Positions 15,430 to 24,548 of a stretch of DNA of 64,000 nucleotides are shown piece after piece. Numbering within the stretch: position 1 is the stretch's first letter; every line of letters starts with the position of its first letter. The notes below the pieces were generated by a model. The model ran no database searches, was not told where the DNA came from, and worked only from the letters and a program-made list of their open reading frames with translations. The stretch comes from UBA472 sp041304605. GTDB taxonomy: Archaea; Thermoplasmatota; Thermoplasmata; Methanomassiliicoccales; UBA472. The stretch covers positions 16,604 through 80,603 of the forward strand of contig JBFYNB010000001.1 of the NCBI GenBank assembly GCA_041304605.1. The letters run 5' to 3'. The position numbers were made by a program, and so were the translations under genes.

Positions 15430-16532
15430 CGGTACTGCCAGGGGACGGCATCGGCCCGGAGGTCGTGGCCGAGGGCCTGAAGGTTCTGAACGCCCTTTCC
15501 GAGAACTACTCGGTCAAGTTCGACTTCCAGGAGTTCGGCATCAATTCGGAACGTTACCTGAGCACCGGGAAGCTGGTGACCGATGACGATATCGACCAGC
15601 TGCGCAAGTTCGACAGCATATTCCTGGGAGCGATCGGCGACGACCGGGTGAAGCCGGGCGTCCTGGAGAAGGGGATACTTCTCGCGCTCCGATTCAGCTT
15701 CGACCAGTACATCAACCACCGGCCGGCGCCCCTGTGGAAACCTTTCGGCCGCCTGAAGAGGGACGTTGATTTCAACATCGACGTGTTCAGGGAGAACACC
15801 GAGGACTATTACATCGGTGCCGGTGGACGGGTGACCGGTGGGAAGGGGTCCATCGACATGAGGGTCAAGCGCCACCTGTATGATATGAAGGTCAGGCTGG
15901 AAGCGAACGCTGACGCTGCCGACGACTACGCCTTCGAGATCGGCATGATGTCCCGCAAGAACATCGAACGTTTCGCGGACCACGTCATCGATTTCTCGAA
16001 CCTCATCGGGGAGAACTACATCACCGTGGTGGACAAGGCCAACGTCTGCAGCAACATATACTCCCTGTGGAGGGAGGTCTGGGACGAGAAGTGCAAGCGG
16101 GCGGGCAAGGAGCACGGCTACATGTACGTCGACGCCATGACCATGGCCCTGGTCAAGAACCCGGACAAGTTCCGCCTGATCGCCGTGCCGAACATGTTCG
16201 GGGACATCATAACCGATCTGCTGGCCGAGGTGACCGGCGGTCTAGGACTGGCTCCGGGCGGCAACATCAACCCCCATGGCATATCCATGTTCGAACCGGT
16301 GCACGGCTCCGCTCCCAAGTACAAGGGCATGGACCGCATCAACCCGGTGGCGACGATACTGGCGGCCAAGATGATGATGGACAACCTGGGCCGCAGGGAC
16401 CTCGGCGACGTGATCTTCAAGGGGGTCCGCGGGGCCTTTGACAAAGGTGTCTACACCCAGGACCTAGGCGGCAAGGCCACCACGAAGCAGATGGGCGACG
16501 CGGTCGTTGCGGCTATCCAAGCGCTGAAGTGA
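15417..16532 (+). CDS. leuB: 3-isopropylmalate dehydrogenase
   Basis: Oxidative decarboxylation of 3-isopropylmalate in leucine synthesis. It begins MHKIAVLPGDGIGPEVV and has FRENTEDYYIG, DAMTMALVKNP and NMFGDIITDLLAEVTGGLG. 371 residues. The REN-T-E form of the substrate loop also occurs in homoisocitrate and tartrate dehydrogenases, so specificity comes mainly from the operon. GGAGGAG upstream of the ATG, which lies 13 nt inside leuD. Confidence 0.9.
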   Translation: MHKIAVLPGDGIGPEVVAEGLKVLNALSENYSVKFDFQEFGINSERYLSTGKLVTDDDIDQLRKFDSIFLGAIGDDRVKPGVLEKGILLALRFSFDQYINHRPAPLWKPFGRLKRDVDFNIDVFRENTEDYYIGAGGRVTGGKGSIDMRVKRHLYDMKVRLEANADAADDYAFEIGMMSRKNIERFADHVIDFSNLIGENYITVVDKANVCSNIYSLWREVWDEKCKRAGKEHGYMYVDAMTMALVKNPDKFRLIAVPNMFGDIITDLLAEVTGGLGLAPGGNINPHGISMFEPVHGSAPKYKGMDRINPVATILAAKMMMDNLGRRDLGDVIFKGVRGAFDKGVYTQDLGGKATTKQMGDAVVAAIQALK

Positions 16533-16561
16533 GCGTCATACCTCTCAAACCGTTTCCCTTA

Positions 16562-16574
16562 TTTTATATATTTT
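16562..16574 (+). promoter_or_regulatory. TATA box of the acetolactate decarboxylase gene
   Basis: TTTTATATATTTT centred about 26 nt before the ATG at 16593, with no ribosome-binding site; indicates a separate leaderless transcript rather than read-through from leuB. Confidence 0.6.
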
Positions 16575-16592
16575 GAAAAATATTGCTTTGCC

Positions 16593-17348
16593 ATGGCCAA
16601 GACGGGGAGTTGGGCCTACGCGTTGGGCGTGGCCATTCTGGTGATGTCCAGCGGCATGGTGGGGTACTGGCTGGCGCCGGGGGAGGCCTCGGCGGATGCG
16701 GATAGGGACTCTTACTATCAGGTCTCGACGTACGGTCGCCTGAGCGAGGGAGGGTACCAGGGCATGATATCCATAGACAAGCTGCTGGAGCACGGGGACT
16801 TCGGCATCGGCACGGTGGAAGGGATAGACGGGGAGATGATGGTGCTGGATGGCGTAGCCTACCGGGCCGGTACGGACCTGGTCCCGGTGGAGGTCCCCTC
16901 CGGGACCATGATACCATTCGCCATGCTGACCTATTTCGATGAGATGGAATCTCAAATCCTGACCGAAGAACTGAACTACACAACCTTCAAGGACATGCTG
17001 GATGACATCCTAAAGGAGAAGATAGTGTACGCCGTCATGATCGAGACGGAGTTCGATTCGATCATCATCCGGAGCGTTCCGGGGCAGCAGGAGCCATACC
17101 CGCCCCTGGTGGATGTCGTGGCCAACCAGACCACCATGCGCCTGGAGAACGTGCGTGGAACAATGATCGGTTACTACATCTCAGAAGGGCTGGGAGACAT
17201 CAACGTCCCCGGCTTCCACATGCACTTCCTGAGCGAGGACCTGTCTTACGGAGGACACGTGCTGGACGTGGAGTTCAGCAATTTCGCGGTACGAATTGAT
17301 CCCGTGAGCACCTACACCGTGCTGTTCACGGAGAGCGTCATCACCTGA
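16593..17348 (+). CDS. budA: Exported/membrane-anchored acetolactate decarboxylase
   Basis: Alpha-acetolactate decarboxylase (acetolactate to acetoin). Family segments are FGIGTVEGIDGEMMVLDG, IPFAMLTYF and GTMIGYYISEG. The three zinc histidines are in GFHMHF (about 209 and 211) and YGGHVLD (about 222). 251 residues. Unlike the cytoplasmic enzyme of many bacteria, residues 8-28 form a signal or anchor segment (AYALGVAILVMSSGMVGYWLA), so it probably acts outside the membrane. It sits directly after the leu operon but has its own promoter. Its 3' end overlaps the convergent glycosyltransferase by 8 nt. Confidence 0.85.
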   Translation: MAKTGSWAYALGVAILVMSSGMVGYWLAPGEASADADRDSYYQVSTYGRLSEGGYQGMISIDKLLEHGDFGIGTVEGIDGEMMVLDGVAYRAGTDLVPVEVPSGTMIPFAMLTYFDEMESQILTEELNYTTFKDMLDDILKEKIVYAVMIETEFDSIIIRSVPGQQEPYPPLVDVVANQTTMRLENVRGTMIGYYISEGLGDINVPGFHMHFLSEDLSYGGHVLDVEFSNFAVRIDPVSTYTVLFTESVIT

Positions 17349-18411
17349 CGCTAACCAGTTCATCGTACAGATCGCCGGTGCGCCTGGCCATCTCGTCCCA
17401 GCTGAAGGCCTTCATCCTTTGCTTCGCCGCGTTGCCCAGCTGCCCGCGCCTCTCCTCGTCGCTGTCCAGGGCGTTGATCGCGTCCGCCAGGGCCTTCTCG
17501 TCCTGCGGGGGTATAAGGATCCCGGCGTTCCCGACCACCTCCGGCAGACCGCCGGTGTTCGAGGCTATGACCGGCTTCCCGTAGGACATAGCTTCGGCCG
17601 CAACCATGCCGTACGCTTCGTGAACGGAGGGGATGGCGAACATGCGGCACTCGCACAGCATGCGGTGCTTCTCCTCCTCGCTGATCCAGCCCATGAAGTC
17701 TATGCGGTCGGTAAGTCCAAGATGCTGCGCCAGCCTCTCCAGGTTCCTTCGTTCCGGTCCCTCGCCGCATATGCGCAGCTGACATTTGGTGTGCTGCATA
17801 GCTCTTATCAGGGCGTCCAACCCCTTCAGCCGGACCAGCCTTCCCAGGGACAGGATGTAATCGCCGTCCTGGCAGGGCGCTTCCGGAATATCGACCCCGT
17901 TGTAGATCGTCAGCAAACGGTCCTCGGAGAACCCGCGGGCGGCCACATCATTCCTCATGTAATCGGATACGCACACCACCTTATCGAACTGGTGCAGGTG
18001 CCGCAGGAACATGCGGTCGTTCAGCTCGCTGGCGTAATGCGTGAGCCCGACGCCCTCTCCCAGGGTGTTGTGGCAGGTGTAGACCTTCGGACCTTGGTGA
18101 CCAAGGACGCCATTGATCAGCGAGCCGGCCCAGCGATAGTGCAGGTCCACCACGTCCGGCCTCAGTTCGTCTAGGGCCTGTCGGACCTTGGATATGCGAA
18201 CATAAGGGGGATTGTAGATGTTGAGGTAACGGGAAGGAAGGCGGATGACGGTGTAGTTGTCCATCTCCTCCCGCTCTTCCGTTCGCGGGAGACGGCTGGT
18301 GAGCACGAAGACCTCATGCTCCCTGCCCAGCCTCCGGCAGATGTTATGCAGGCGGTTCTCTATGCCGCCGATAAAAGGGTAGTGGAAAGCGTTTACCTCG
18401 ACGATCCGCAA
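17341..18411 (-). CDS. GT4-family glycosyltransferase
   Basis: Retaining GT-B glycosyltransferase, 356 residues. N-terminal FIGGIENRLHNICRRLG binds acceptor; the C-terminal donor site has ILSLGRLVRLKGLDALI and SVHEAYGMVAAEAMSYGKPVIAS with the E-x7-E pattern. Probably acts on lipid or surface glycan precursors. TTG start with GAGGT 6 nt upstream, 9 nt after the thrS stop, so it may be co-transcribed with thrS. Confidence 0.87.
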   Translation of the reverse strand: MRIVEVNAFHYPFIGGIENRLHNICRRLGREHEVFVLTSRLPRTEEREEMDNYTVIRLPSRYLNIYNPPYVRISKVRQALDELRPDVVDLHYRWAGSLINGVLGHQGPKVYTCHNTLGEGVGLTHYASELNDRMFLRHLHQFDKVVCVSDYMRNDVAARGFSEDRLLTIYNGVDIPEAPCQDGDYILSLGRLVRLKGLDALIRAMQHTKCQLRICGEGPERRNLERLAQHLGLTDRIDFMGWISEEEKHRMLCECRMFAIPSVHEAYGMVAAEAMSYGKPVIASNTGGLPEVVGNAGILIPPQDEKALADAINALDSDEERRGQLGNAAKQRMKAFSWDEMARRTGDLYDELVSVR

Positions 18412-18420
18412 CTCACGACC

Positions 18421-20256
18421 TCACATGTCCACGCGCCGGCTGAGCTCGCTCGGCAGGTACATGGGGCGGAAGGGCATGTCGCCGATCTCGCCGCGCACCC
18501 GCTCGATGAGCTGGTCCACGGTCATCTCCACGTTCTTGTTCTGAGAGCGGTCGTAGACCGTAAGAACCTCGGAGGTAATCTCCTTGTCACCGATGACAAT
18601 GGCGTAGCCGACCCAGTCCTGCTTGGCCTCTCTGACCTTCTTCCCGACCGTCTCGGAGCGGTCGTCCAGTCCCACGCGGATCTGGGCCTTGCGAACCCTG
18701 TCCGCCAGCTCCCTGGCCTTTTCCAGGTGGGGCTCGGAGACGTTCATGAAGCGCACCTGCTCTGGAAGAACCCAGGTCGGCAGCGTACCCAGCTTGCCCT
18801 GGGTCTCCATCTGCACCGCGGTGTCGAAGAGCATGTACAGGTACCGTTCCACCGTCCCGATGACGGCGGTGTGCAGAATGACCGGGAATATCTTCTTACC
18901 CGACTCGTCAGTGTAGGTTATTCCGAAGCGCTGGGCGTTGCCCACGTCGATCTGCACCGTGCCGATCTCCCTGGCTCGCTTAAGATCGTCCAGGATGTGA
19001 TATTCTATGTTCACGGTCCAGTAGTAGTTGATCCCTTCGGGGTAGAAGTGCAACAGGGCCGGCTTGTCGTGCTTGCGCACGATGTCCATGAGCATATCCT
19101 TGTGGTTCTGGTAGGCTTCCCAGGAGGAGAAGTTTACCAGCATCTCGTAGTCTCGCCCGAGGTCGTTGGCCTCCTTGTAGATCCTGGCGTCCAGGCGGGT
19201 GAACCAGTCCTCGGATTCCGGAATGTCCTTGCAGACCACGTGCAGGTCGGGCATGTTCATGCGCCTGGTGCGGAAGCAGAGCATGGTCTCCCCGGACTGC
19301 TCCAGACGATACGAATCGGCCACCTCGAAAGCGCCGAACGGTAACGTTTTGTAACTGATGTTCCAGAGTCGCATCATGGCGAACTGCTGGTGGCAGGCGG
19401 CGTACCTCATCACGAAGTCGCGCTTCTCGCCCTTGATCACGTACAGTCGGTCACCGAACAGCTTGGCGTGCTCGGCGACCGGGCCCTCGTCCAAACTGAA
19501 CATGTTCGTGCCGCGCACGGTATAAACGGGAAGGGTCATGTCGTTGACAATGCGGGATGAGTAGTCCGCGACCAGGTCGAACATCAGGGCGCCCTTGGGC
19601 GAGAAGCACATGTGGCCCGCGTCGCTCATGGATTCCCAGTTGATGCCGAACTTCTTGCACAGGCGAGTGTACTTGACCTCGCCGGTGGAGGGCCAATCCT
19701 TCTTCAGAGCCTCCTTGGCCATCATTATCTGGAAGCACTCGGTGCCCTTCTTGAAGTCGAGGGGGTCCACCTCGCTGCCGTCCGGGAGGAGCACTATGAA
19801 CCTCTCCTCTCCCTTGGGGGCGGCTACCGTCTCCTCGCCCTCGATCTCCCTGGACAGCTCCGACAAGGGATGTCCTTTGCAGCTGATCTTGAACGCCTTG
19901 TACCATCCGAAGGGGGCCCGGTGCACCTGCCATCCGTCCTCGGAGACCAGGCGCTCCATCTCCCTGAGCATCTTCTTGCCGGTCTCGGCGTCCGACAGTT
20001 CCGCGCTGAGGTGAGCGTAGGGATAGAGCATGATGCGCTCGGCGCCGACCTTCTTGGCCGTTTCGATGATGTCCGCCGAAGCCTGGGAGGCTACCGCCTC
20101 CATCTTGTCCTGGTCGTTCTTCTCTACGGTGATGAAGGCCACCAGCACCTCTTCCATCCTGCCAGTCTTCTCCTGGTCGGTGATGGCCTCGGCCAACGGG
20201 GTGGGCTTCTTAACCTCGAATTCCATGAAATCGGCGTGTATATAGAGCGTCCTCAT
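18421..20256 (-). CDS. thrS: Threonyl-tRNA synthetase (archaeal type)
   Basis: Charges tRNA-Thr. The N-terminal 140 residues are the archaeal editing domain (MRTLYIHADFMEFEV), related to D-aminoacyl-tRNA deacylase, replacing the bacterial one; then the class II core (RYAACHQQFAMMRL, FCFRTRRMNMPDLH-like segment) and the anticodon-binding domain. 611 residues. The ATG at 20256 starts the conserved domain with AGGCGAT upstream; TTTATTTATA at about 20290-20303 is a fitting TATA box. The open frame upstream to 20334 is not used. Confidence 0.95.
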   Translation of the reverse strand: MRTLYIHADFMEFEVKKPTPLAEAITDQEKTGRMEEVLVAFITVEKNDQDKMEAVASQASADIIETAKKVGAERIMLYPYAHLSAELSDAETGKKMLREMERLVSEDGWQVHRAPFGWYKAFKISCKGHPLSELSREIEGEETVAAPKGEERFIVLLPDGSEVDPLDFKKGTECFQIMMAKEALKKDWPSTGEVKYTRLCKKFGINWESMSDAGHMCFSPKGALMFDLVADYSSRIVNDMTLPVYTVRGTNMFSLDEGPVAEHAKLFGDRLYVIKGEKRDFVMRYAACHQQFAMMRLWNISYKTLPFGAFEVADSYRLEQSGETMLCFRTRRMNMPDLHVVCKDIPESEDWFTRLDARIYKEANDLGRDYEMLVNFSSWEAYQNHKDMLMDIVRKHDKPALLHFYPEGINYYWTVNIEYHILDDLKRAREIGTVQIDVGNAQRFGITYTDESGKKIFPVILHTAVIGTVERYLYMLFDTAVQMETQGKLGTLPTWVLPEQVRFMNVSEPHLEKARELADRVRKAQIRVGLDDRSETVGKKVREAKQDWVGYAIVIGDKEITSEVLTVYDRSQNKNVEMTVDQLIERVRGEIGDMPFRPMYLPSELSRRVDM

Positions 20257-20402
20257 CTTATCGCCTGATAGGGTTGTTTGGTAATGGTCCACGTGTATAA
20301 ATAAACGATTCCGGAGCATTGGCATGGCCAGCATCCCCTCTCCGGTCCTTTCTCATAAGCAATCTTTAAATTCAAGAAAAGGTTTGCCTGATTCGCATCT
20401 TT

Positions 20403-21290
20403 ATGAGGTCATTCAGGCTATCCAGGGATGTCACGGGGGCCGTGAACGTCCTGCTCATCGTTCTGATCGCCGTCCTGATGGTGAGCGCCAGCACGGTCGT
20501 TATTTTGATCTACCAGGGGGAACAGTCCGAAGAGGGCTCTGATGACCTGGTCGCCGTAGGGCAGACCATCAAGGTGGACTACATCGGCAAGCTGCTGGAC
20601 GGAAGGGTGTTCGACACCTCCCTGCTCACTGTGGCCAACGATGACGCCGCCTACCCCAAGACCTTGTCCTTCAACAAGCGCAGTAATTCCTCGTACACGC
20701 CGCTAAGCTTCGAGGTCGGCGCCGGAAGGATGATCTCCGGGTTCGACGAAGCCGTTGTGGGGATGAAGGTCGGAGAGACCAAGACGGTCACCCTGACCCC
20801 CGATGAAGCGTACGGCGACATGGACCCCTCCAAGTTGGTCACCTTCTCCCTGAGCGAGAACGTCCCGCTGCTGCTGACCTTCACCGCCAGCTCGTTCAAG
20901 GCCGAGTACGGGGTTGACGCCTCTCAGGGATTGACCGTTGCCGACCCCATGTACGGATGGGACGCCACGGTGTACGAGTACGACGAGCAGGCCGACCGCG
21001 TGACGGTCAAGAACGTGCCCACGCTCAACGCGCTCTACCGCATTTACGGCACAGGCAGTGCGGGCTGGGACGTCAAGGTCACCAGCATCGACAGCAATGC
21101 CAACCTCGTCACCGTCCAGCACCAGCTGGATGAGGGCGACAGCGACATGATCAAGGGATCGGACGGAACCAACACCTTCTTCATCATCGACGTGGACGAG
21201 ACGAACGGCACCGCGGTGCGCAACTACAACACCGAGCTGCTGGGCAAGTCCCTGGTGTTCACCATTACCATCGTGAGCATCGTCGAGTGA
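20403..21290 (+). CDS. Membrane-anchored FKBP-type prolyl isomerase
   Basis: A single N-terminal membrane segment (about residues 14-38) is followed by an FKBP domain facing outside. VGQTIKVDYIGKLLDGRVFDTS and GAGRMISGFDEAVVGMKVGETKTVTLTPDEAYGD-type segments are the FKBP signatures. 295 residues, with a SlyD-like insert-in-flap arrangement after AYGDMDP. Probably folds or maintains exported proteins. No clear ribosome-binding site; ATCTTTAAATTC at 20364-20375 may be the TATA box. Confidence 0.85.
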   Translation: MRSFRLSRDVTGAVNVLLIVLIAVLMVSASTVVILIYQGEQSEEGSDDLVAVGQTIKVDYIGKLLDGRVFDTSLLTVANDDAAYPKTLSFNKRSNSSYTPLSFEVGAGRMISGFDEAVVGMKVGETKTVTLTPDEAYGDMDPSKLVTFSLSENVPLLLTFTASSFKAEYGVDASQGLTVADPMYGWDATVYEYDEQADRVTVKNVPTLNALYRIYGTGSAGWDVKVTSIDSNANLVTVQHQLDEGDSDMIKGSDGTNTFFIIDVDETNGTAVRNYNTELLGKSLVFTITIVSIVE

Positions 21291-21320
21291 TCCCCAAACC
21301 CCAACCCAATACCTTTCTTT

Positions 21321-21932
21321 TCATTGGGTCGACATTTTTCCGCCCTGCTTCTCCGCCTTGCGCTTGCGATAGCTTGAGGCGATGAAGCTGAGCACGATGA
21401 TGGCGATCACCATGACCAGGGTGACGTCGGCCGCCATTCCCTTCTCCATGTAGATGAGGAAGTAATTGCTGGCGGCCAGGATGAGTCCGTACTTCAAGGT
21501 TCCTCCGAGCACCAGGTAGAACAGCGATCTCCTGTACGACCAACCGGACAGCGCCACGAAGGCCCCGGTGAAGGGGAGTATCGGCGCAATGCGGTTCAGC
21601 AGTATCATCCGCTCATCCTGCAGCAGCAGGAAGCGGCGGTAACGGTCTATCACGCTGGATATCTTGGGCGGAACCTTGAGCCGCTTGACCACCACGTATA
21701 GCGTCGTCAACCCGAGCACCTCGGCTATGGCGATGATCAGCACGAAGAGGGACCACAGGGCCCAGTCGGGCATGGTCCCGTAGCCGGCGATGAAGAACAG
21801 GACGACAAAGAGCTCCGGCAGCGTCGGGAACACGATGGCGTCGATGTAGAAAAGCAGGAAGGTGCAGAGCAGCCAGCCGGCCAGGCCTAAAGGTGAGAAC
21901 AGGGTGTAAAAGGCCTCGCCGACGGAGAACAT
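21321..21932 (-). CDS. VTT/DedA-like membrane protein
   Basis: A 203-residue membrane protein with four or five hydrophobic segments and the VTT-like core RIAPILPFTGAFVALSGWSYRR. VTT (SNARE-associated/DedA) proteins are linked to lipid scrambling and membrane homeostasis. The ATG at 21932 has GGGAG upstream; a TTG four codons earlier is the alternative. It follows the GT4 gene by about 15 nt, suggesting a shared lipid-glycan role (inference). Confidence 0.7.
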   Translation of the reverse strand: MFSVGEAFYTLFSPLGLAGWLLCTFLLFYIDAIVFPTLPELFVVLFFIAGYGTMPDWALWSLFVLIIAIAEVLGLTTLYVVVKRLKVPPKISSVIDRYRRFLLLQDERMILLNRIAPILPFTGAFVALSGWSYRRSLFYLVLGGTLKYGLILAASNYFLIYMEKGMAADVTLVMVIAIIVLSFIASSYRKRKAEKQGGKMSTQ

Positions 21933-21947
21933 CCCATCTCCCAAGCG

Positions 21948-23126
21948 CTAGTGCTTTACAAAAACTTTGTTGCTGACCCGTCCAGCCTTGGACTCTATGG
22001 CGTACTGGTAGATGTCCAGCAGCCTGGTGGCCCACTGCCCAGCCGAATATTCGCGGGCCTTGGCCAGAGCTCCCTCCCGGTACTTCTGGGGGTCCTTAAG
22101 CAAACGGGTGGTGGCCTGCGACCAGCTGTAAGGGGTCTCCTCGAAAAGCTCCCCGTTCTCCCCCTCCCGGATGAGCTCGGCCACCGCCCGGTAGCGGATC
22201 CCGCTGACCGGCTTCCCGACGGCCATGGCCTCCAGGATCACCAGTCCTTGCGTCTCGAACTTGCTTGCTAAGGTAAGCACATCGCAGGCGGCGTAGAACT
22301 GGGGGAGCTCGGAATCTGGAACGAAACCGGTGAATGTTACCTTATCGGACACTCCCAGGTCCTCGGTCAGCTTGATCATGTGCTCCTTGGCCGGGCCTTC
22401 GCCGACCAGCACCAGGCGGGCATCCAGTTCCTGCTTGGCCAGTATGCAGAAGCCGCGAATGACAAGTTCGATGTTCTTCTCCCAGGCTATCCGTCCCAGG
22501 TGCAGGATGACCCTCTTCCCCTCCAGTCCGTACCGCTTCCGCACCTCGCCCCCGTCCAGTCGAGGGTTGAAGCGGTCCAGGTCCACCCCGGTGGGAATGA
22601 CCTCGAAGCGCTTTATGTGCGGGGCGTAGCGCTTTATCTCGTTCTTTATGGCCAGGGTGGGCGCGATGACCACCTCGGCCCGGTGCAGGATGACGCGCAG
22701 GTAGGTCCACATGCTCAGCTGGATCACCCATTCCGGGAATGGGGTGAAGTTGTAGAACCTGGCCGCCTCGGTGACCATGGTGTGGAAGGTCAGCACCACC
22801 GGCTTCTTCAGACCTCGGCCGGCCAGCATGGCTCGTACCGCCTGGAACATGAGCCCATGCACGTGAATGACGTCCACATCCAGTTCGGCCAGGATGTGGC
22901 ACTTGTCGGTCGGGAACATGGGAATGCGATAACCGGAGTACTGCTGGAAACCGATGGAACGGAAGTAGTGGACCCCATCCTCCCTCTGCGCCGGATCGGC
23001 CGGGTCGGGCGCCAGTACGTATACGGTGTGCCCCATCCTTTCCAGCTCCCTCTTGGTCAGCAGAAGGGAGGTCACCACCCCGTCTCGGGTGGGCAGGTAC
23101 GAGTCGGTGAACATGGCTATCTTCAA
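21948..23126 (-). CDS. GT4-family glycosyltransferase (diacylglycerol glucosyltransferase-like)
   Basis: 392 residues. Begins MKIAMFTDSYLPTRDGVVTSL, typical of lipid glucosyl/mannosyltransferases; the donor domain has ILHLGRIAWEKNIELVI and ASKFETQGLVILEAMAVGKPV. Probably builds a glycolipid head group. TTG start with GAGGAT upstream, directly after the thiDN stop. Ends in TAG. Confidence 0.85.
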   Translation of the reverse strand: MKIAMFTDSYLPTRDGVVTSLLLTKRELERMGHTVYVLAPDPADPAQREDGVHYFRSIGFQQYSGYRIPMFPTDKCHILAELDVDVIHVHGLMFQAVRAMLAGRGLKKPVVLTFHTMVTEAARFYNFTPFPEWVIQLSMWTYLRVILHRAEVVIAPTLAIKNEIKRYAPHIKRFEVIPTGVDLDRFNPRLDGGEVRKRYGLEGKRVILHLGRIAWEKNIELVIRGFCILAKQELDARLVLVGEGPAKEHMIKLTEDLGVSDKVTFTGFVPDSELPQFYAACDVLTLASKFETQGLVILEAMAVGKPVSGIRYRAVAELIREGENGELFEETPYSWSQATTRLLKDPQKYREGALAKAREYSAGQWATRLLDIYQYAIESKAGRVSNKVFVKH

Positions 23127-23130
23127 GGTC

Positions 23131-24447
23131 TCATCCTCGCTTCATGAGCCCGTCGATCTTGCCGAGGACCTCGTCCGGGTCCCGGCCGAGCACTCTGACC
23201 ATTGGTTCCTTGCCAACTCCTCCGCGATCGAAGATCACGTCCGGCACATGGCCGCATTCAATTATCGCTTGCGAGGTACCCCATTCCATGGAGGACACTC
23301 TGTCCGGCTCCTCGGCCCGGTCAAAGCTTCCGATGTCCAGACCGAACGAAACCAGTTCGGCCAGGGTCTCCTCCGAATACCGCAGGTTCATGCCGCAGCG
23401 GACCTCTGGATCGGCGGACGAAGCGGCCATCACCACCCGGGCTATGTGCCGGCTCCCTCCGAAACGAACCTCGCCCGCCCGGCGTATGCTTTCACCAACT
23501 CGTACCAGCCGACCTTGGACCCCACATATCTCCCGATATCCCTGCGGATACGGCAACGCATAAGCGAGGTTCATGCCGACCTCTGGGACCAGCTCGGGCG
23601 GCATGCGCCGCTCGATGAACTCCACCGCGGAACGCACCTCCTCTATCGTCCTGGCCCGCATGGCTTCCTTGTACAAGGTGGCCAGGGGGTTGATGGCCAG
23701 AAGTCCCTTGCCCACCGGCAGGGCCATGGCTATCGAGTCGTAAATGCGCCGCTTGGCCTCCTGCGCCGCCTCATGAGGGTCCATGCCCATCCCCAGTCCG
23801 GTGGCGATGAACGAGGATAAGGTGCAGCCGGCCCCGTGCACCTTGCGGTCCAGGCGGGGCGAGACCATCTCCAGCACCCCCTCGGCGGTGAACAGTAGGT
23901 CACGGGCGGTGTTCCCTTCCAGATGGCCGCCTTTAAGCAGAACCGCCTTCGGCCCGAGTTCCAGGAGGACGTTCCCGACCTCCTCCAGCGATTCTTCGTC
24001 AATGATCTTTCGGCCTGAGAGGACCTCCGCCTCTTCCCGGTTCGGGGTCACCACCGTGGCCAGGGGGAGCAGGTCCTTGGCCAGGGACTCCGCCAGCCCG
24101 TCCTTGTGCAGCGCGGCGCCCACGCCGGCGAAGAGCACCGGGTCGACGACCAGAGGCGCGTTCAGTTCATTGAGCAGGGAGGCCACGGCACGCACGGTGC
24201 GCGGGGAGTAAAGCATCCCGGTCTTGACCGCGGATATGCAGGCGTCCTCGGCCACCGCGGTGATCTGAGCGGTGACCTGCTCCGGCGGCAACGGGAAGAT
24301 GTCCCGCAATCGGGAAGTGTTCTGGGCCGTGACCGCGGTGAGGGCGACCACGGCGTGGGCTCCCATCGAGGAGATGGCCTTTATGTCGGCCTCCACGCCC
24401 GCCCCGCCCACAGAATCGGAGCCTGCTATAGTGAGGATGATCGCCAT
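23131..24447 (-). CDS. thiDN: Bifunctional HMP(-P) kinase / thiamine-phosphate synthase ThiDN
   Basis: Residues 1-260 are ThiD, the ribokinase-fold hydroxymethylpyrimidine (phosphate) kinase (TIAGSDSVGGAGVEAD, ALLKGGH-type loop, HGAGCTLSS near 230). Residues 270-438 are ThiN, the archaeal ThiE replacement that joins HMP-PP to thiazole phosphate (GMNLRYSEE, MEWGTSQAIIE). ATG at 24447 fits the family start MAIILTIAGSDS; an upstream ATG at 24480 is possible because the TATA element at 24515 would place the transcript start near 24493. Confidence 0.92.
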   Translation of the reverse strand: MAIILTIAGSDSVGGAGVEADIKAISSMGAHAVVALTAVTAQNTSRLRDIFPLPPEQVTAQITAVAEDACISAVKTGMLYSPRTVRAVASLLNELNAPLVVDPVLFAGVGAALHKDGLAESLAKDLLPLATVVTPNREEAEVLSGRKIIDEESLEEVGNVLLELGPKAVLLKGGHLEGNTARDLLFTAEGVLEMVSPRLDRKVHGAGCTLSSFIATGLGMGMDPHEAAQEAKRRIYDSIAMALPVGKGLLAINPLATLYKEAMRARTIEEVRSAVEFIERRMPPELVPEVGMNLAYALPYPQGYREICGVQGRLVRVGESIRRAGEVRFGGSRHIARVVMAASSADPEVRCGMNLRYSEETLAELVSFGLDIGSFDRAEEPDRVSSMEWGTSQAIIECGHVPDVIFDRGGVGKEPMVRVLGRDPDEVLGKIDGLMKRG

Positions 24448-24514
24448 GATTGGTGTAAGGTGCCCCTTCCTAATAATCATAACAGGGAGCGGCCGTAGAT
24501 GTCAACCAACAAAC

Positions 24515-24523
24515 ATTATATAT
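24515..24523. promoter_or_regulatory. Shared TATA element, thiDN / 24549 gene
   Basis: ATTATATAT lies between two divergent genes and is the only good TATA in the interval. It is 30 nt from the ATG at 24549 and about 26 nt from the expected thiDN start near 24493. AGCGGCC (24488-24494) and GGCCGCT (24528-24534) form a perfect 7-bp inverted repeat around it. Confidence 0.5.
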
Positions 24524-24548
24524 CGAGGGCCGCTGTTCAAAAAATCCG

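Noticed and set aside
13670..16532. leuC-leuD-leuB as coenzyme B (homoaconitase/homoisocitrate) genes
   Set aside because: They share an operon with a LeuA that has the leucine feedback domain and a branched-chain leader, so leucine synthesis is the better reading.
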